Assembly (NCBI GenBank): GCA_964245755.1
Contig: CAXTNV010000096.1
Coordinates: 1-14,364 of the forward strand
From: Lichenicoccus sp964245755
GTDB lineage: Bacteria > Pseudomonadota > Alphaproteobacteria > Acetobacterales > Acetobacteraceae
DNA: 14,364 nt
Direction of reading: 5' to 3'
The notes beneath the pieces are model-generated. The model saw only the letters and a program-made list of their open reading frames with translations. It was not told where the DNA came from and made no database searches. Each line of letters starts with the position of its first letter. Position 1 is the stretch's first letter. Below, piece after piece: positions 13,581 through 14,364 of the stretch. The position numbers and the translations under genes are program-made.

Positions 13581-14364
13581 TCAGCGGGAAGCCTCGTATA
13601 GGCCATGCACCTGTGGGAGCCGCGGGTCAACATGCAAGCCTAGCGGCTCCGCGGTTGGTGACATCTCATTGAGTTCGGAGTTGTTGATAGATCCGTCATC
13701 CTGCTCAAGGAGCCGCTTTAAGCCTATCCGGTTCACGATCCTGATACGCCCGCGCGCTGTGCGGATCAGGCCTGCCTGCTGCAGAGACAAAAGGCAACGT
13801 GTCACTCCCGCTCTCTGCGTCCCCAGTCCAGTCGCAATCATCTCATGTTTGACAGCGAGATCATCGCCTTCAATGCGGTAGTGCGTCATGAGCAGCCATC
13901 GCGCGCACCGTATCATCAGTGCGTCAGTGGCACTTGATGCTACTGCGTGCATCAGCTGGCGGGTAAGCGAGGACACCCAACTTAGAGACATTGCCTGCAG
14001 GACCGGCGCAGTCGCGAATACGCGCTGCAGAGTCACAACCGGTATCCGTAATGCTGTACCAGGTAGTAGCATGACGACCTTGCCGAACGTGGGGCTATCA
14101 GCACCTAGCAATGCAAGGGCCCCAACCAGACCCTCTCTGCCGATCATCGCAATCTGCACGGGTGTCCGGGCAGGGGCGCTTTGCGCCAGCAGCGCCGCAA
14201 CTCCGTTCTCGATGAAGTAAATGTGCTCGGTTACCTGGTTCTGCTCTACCAGAACCTGGCCTCCCACCAGTCGAACCCTGGAAAGATTCCCTCGTAGGAT
14301 TGCTTCCTCTACTTGGGGTATGGCGACCAGCACCTTGTTCGATGTGAAGATCGCGTTTGAGACA
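13581..14364 (-). CDS. Crp/Fnr-family transcriptional regulator (5' end probably beyond window)
   Basis: A regulator of at least 250 residues. Counting from GTG 14333, residues about 15-120 form a cyclic-nucleotide-binding-type beta-roll (GGQVLVEQNQVTEHIYFIENG, then MIGREGLVGALALLG). A long dimer helix follows, and a winged helix-turn-helix lies at about 165-215 (GLGTQRAGVTRCLLSLQQAG, then LIRTARGRIRIVNRIGLKRLL). No Fe-S cysteine cluster is visible, so it is not a classical FNR. The beta-roll lacks the cAMP-binding arginine/serine pattern I would expect of true CRP, so its effector is unknown. The frame stays open to the window edge (SNAIFTSNK before GTG 14333), so the true start may lie outside. 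It is convergent with the transposase relic and shows no clear link to the phosphate genes. Confidence 0.85.
   Translation of the reverse strand, partial: VSNAIFTSNKVLVAIPQVEEAILRGNLSRVRLVGGQVLVEQNQVTEHIYFIENGVAALLAQSAPARTPVQIAMIGREGLVGALALLGADSPTFGKVVMLLPGTALRIPVVTLQRVFATAPVLQAMSLSWVSSLTRQLMHAVASSATDALMIRCARWLLMTHYRIEGDDLAVKHEMIATGLGTQRAGVTRCLLSLQQAGLIRTARGRIRIVNRIGLKRLLEQDDGSINNSELNEMSPTAEPLGLHVDPRLPQVHGLYEASR

Overview
The window is high-GC DNA with codon use and gene families typical of an alphaproteobacterium. An acetic-acid-bacteria-type lineage (Acetobacteraceae or relatives) is my best guess, from the protein style rather than from any marker gene. Ten intact or near-intact protein genes are supported, plus one transposase relic and several candidate regulatory sites. 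No rRNA, tRNA or CRISPR array was seen.

Layout. (1) 78-1018 holds a COG4280-type multi-pass membrane protein and an overlapping 66-residue membrane protein. (2) 1100-3322, minus strand, is a TonB-dependent outer-membrane receptor. (3) About 425 bases separate it from a divergent plus-strand gene. This gap carries two 7-4-7 direct repeats resembling a PhoB (Pho) box, read in the receptor's direction, and two CGCAG-N4-CTGCG palindromes nearer the other gene. (4) 3748-10051 looks like one plus-strand operon: a secreted YncE-type beta-propeller/alkaline-phosphatase-superfamily phosphoesterase, a TPR-sulfotransferase, an OmpR-family response regulator and its histidine kinase. (5) 10405-11805 is a PiT-family inorganic phosphate transporter.

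The middle of the window therefore reads as a phosphate or organophosphate acquisition locus: outer-membrane uptake, extracytoplasmic phosphoester hydrolysis, a dedicated two-component system and low-affinity phosphate import. The sulfotransferase inside it is the least expected member and the best candidate for new biology. The joint function is inferred from gene order and from the Pho-box-like repeats, not proven.

After 11805 the sequence changes. There is a 607-base stretch with no convincing gene, then a glycosyltransferase-like gene of visibly lower GC, then a frameshifted C-terminal relic of an IS6-family transposase. Last comes a convergent Crp/Fnr-type regulator that probably runs off the right edge. 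This right part looks like an accessory, transfer-affected segment.
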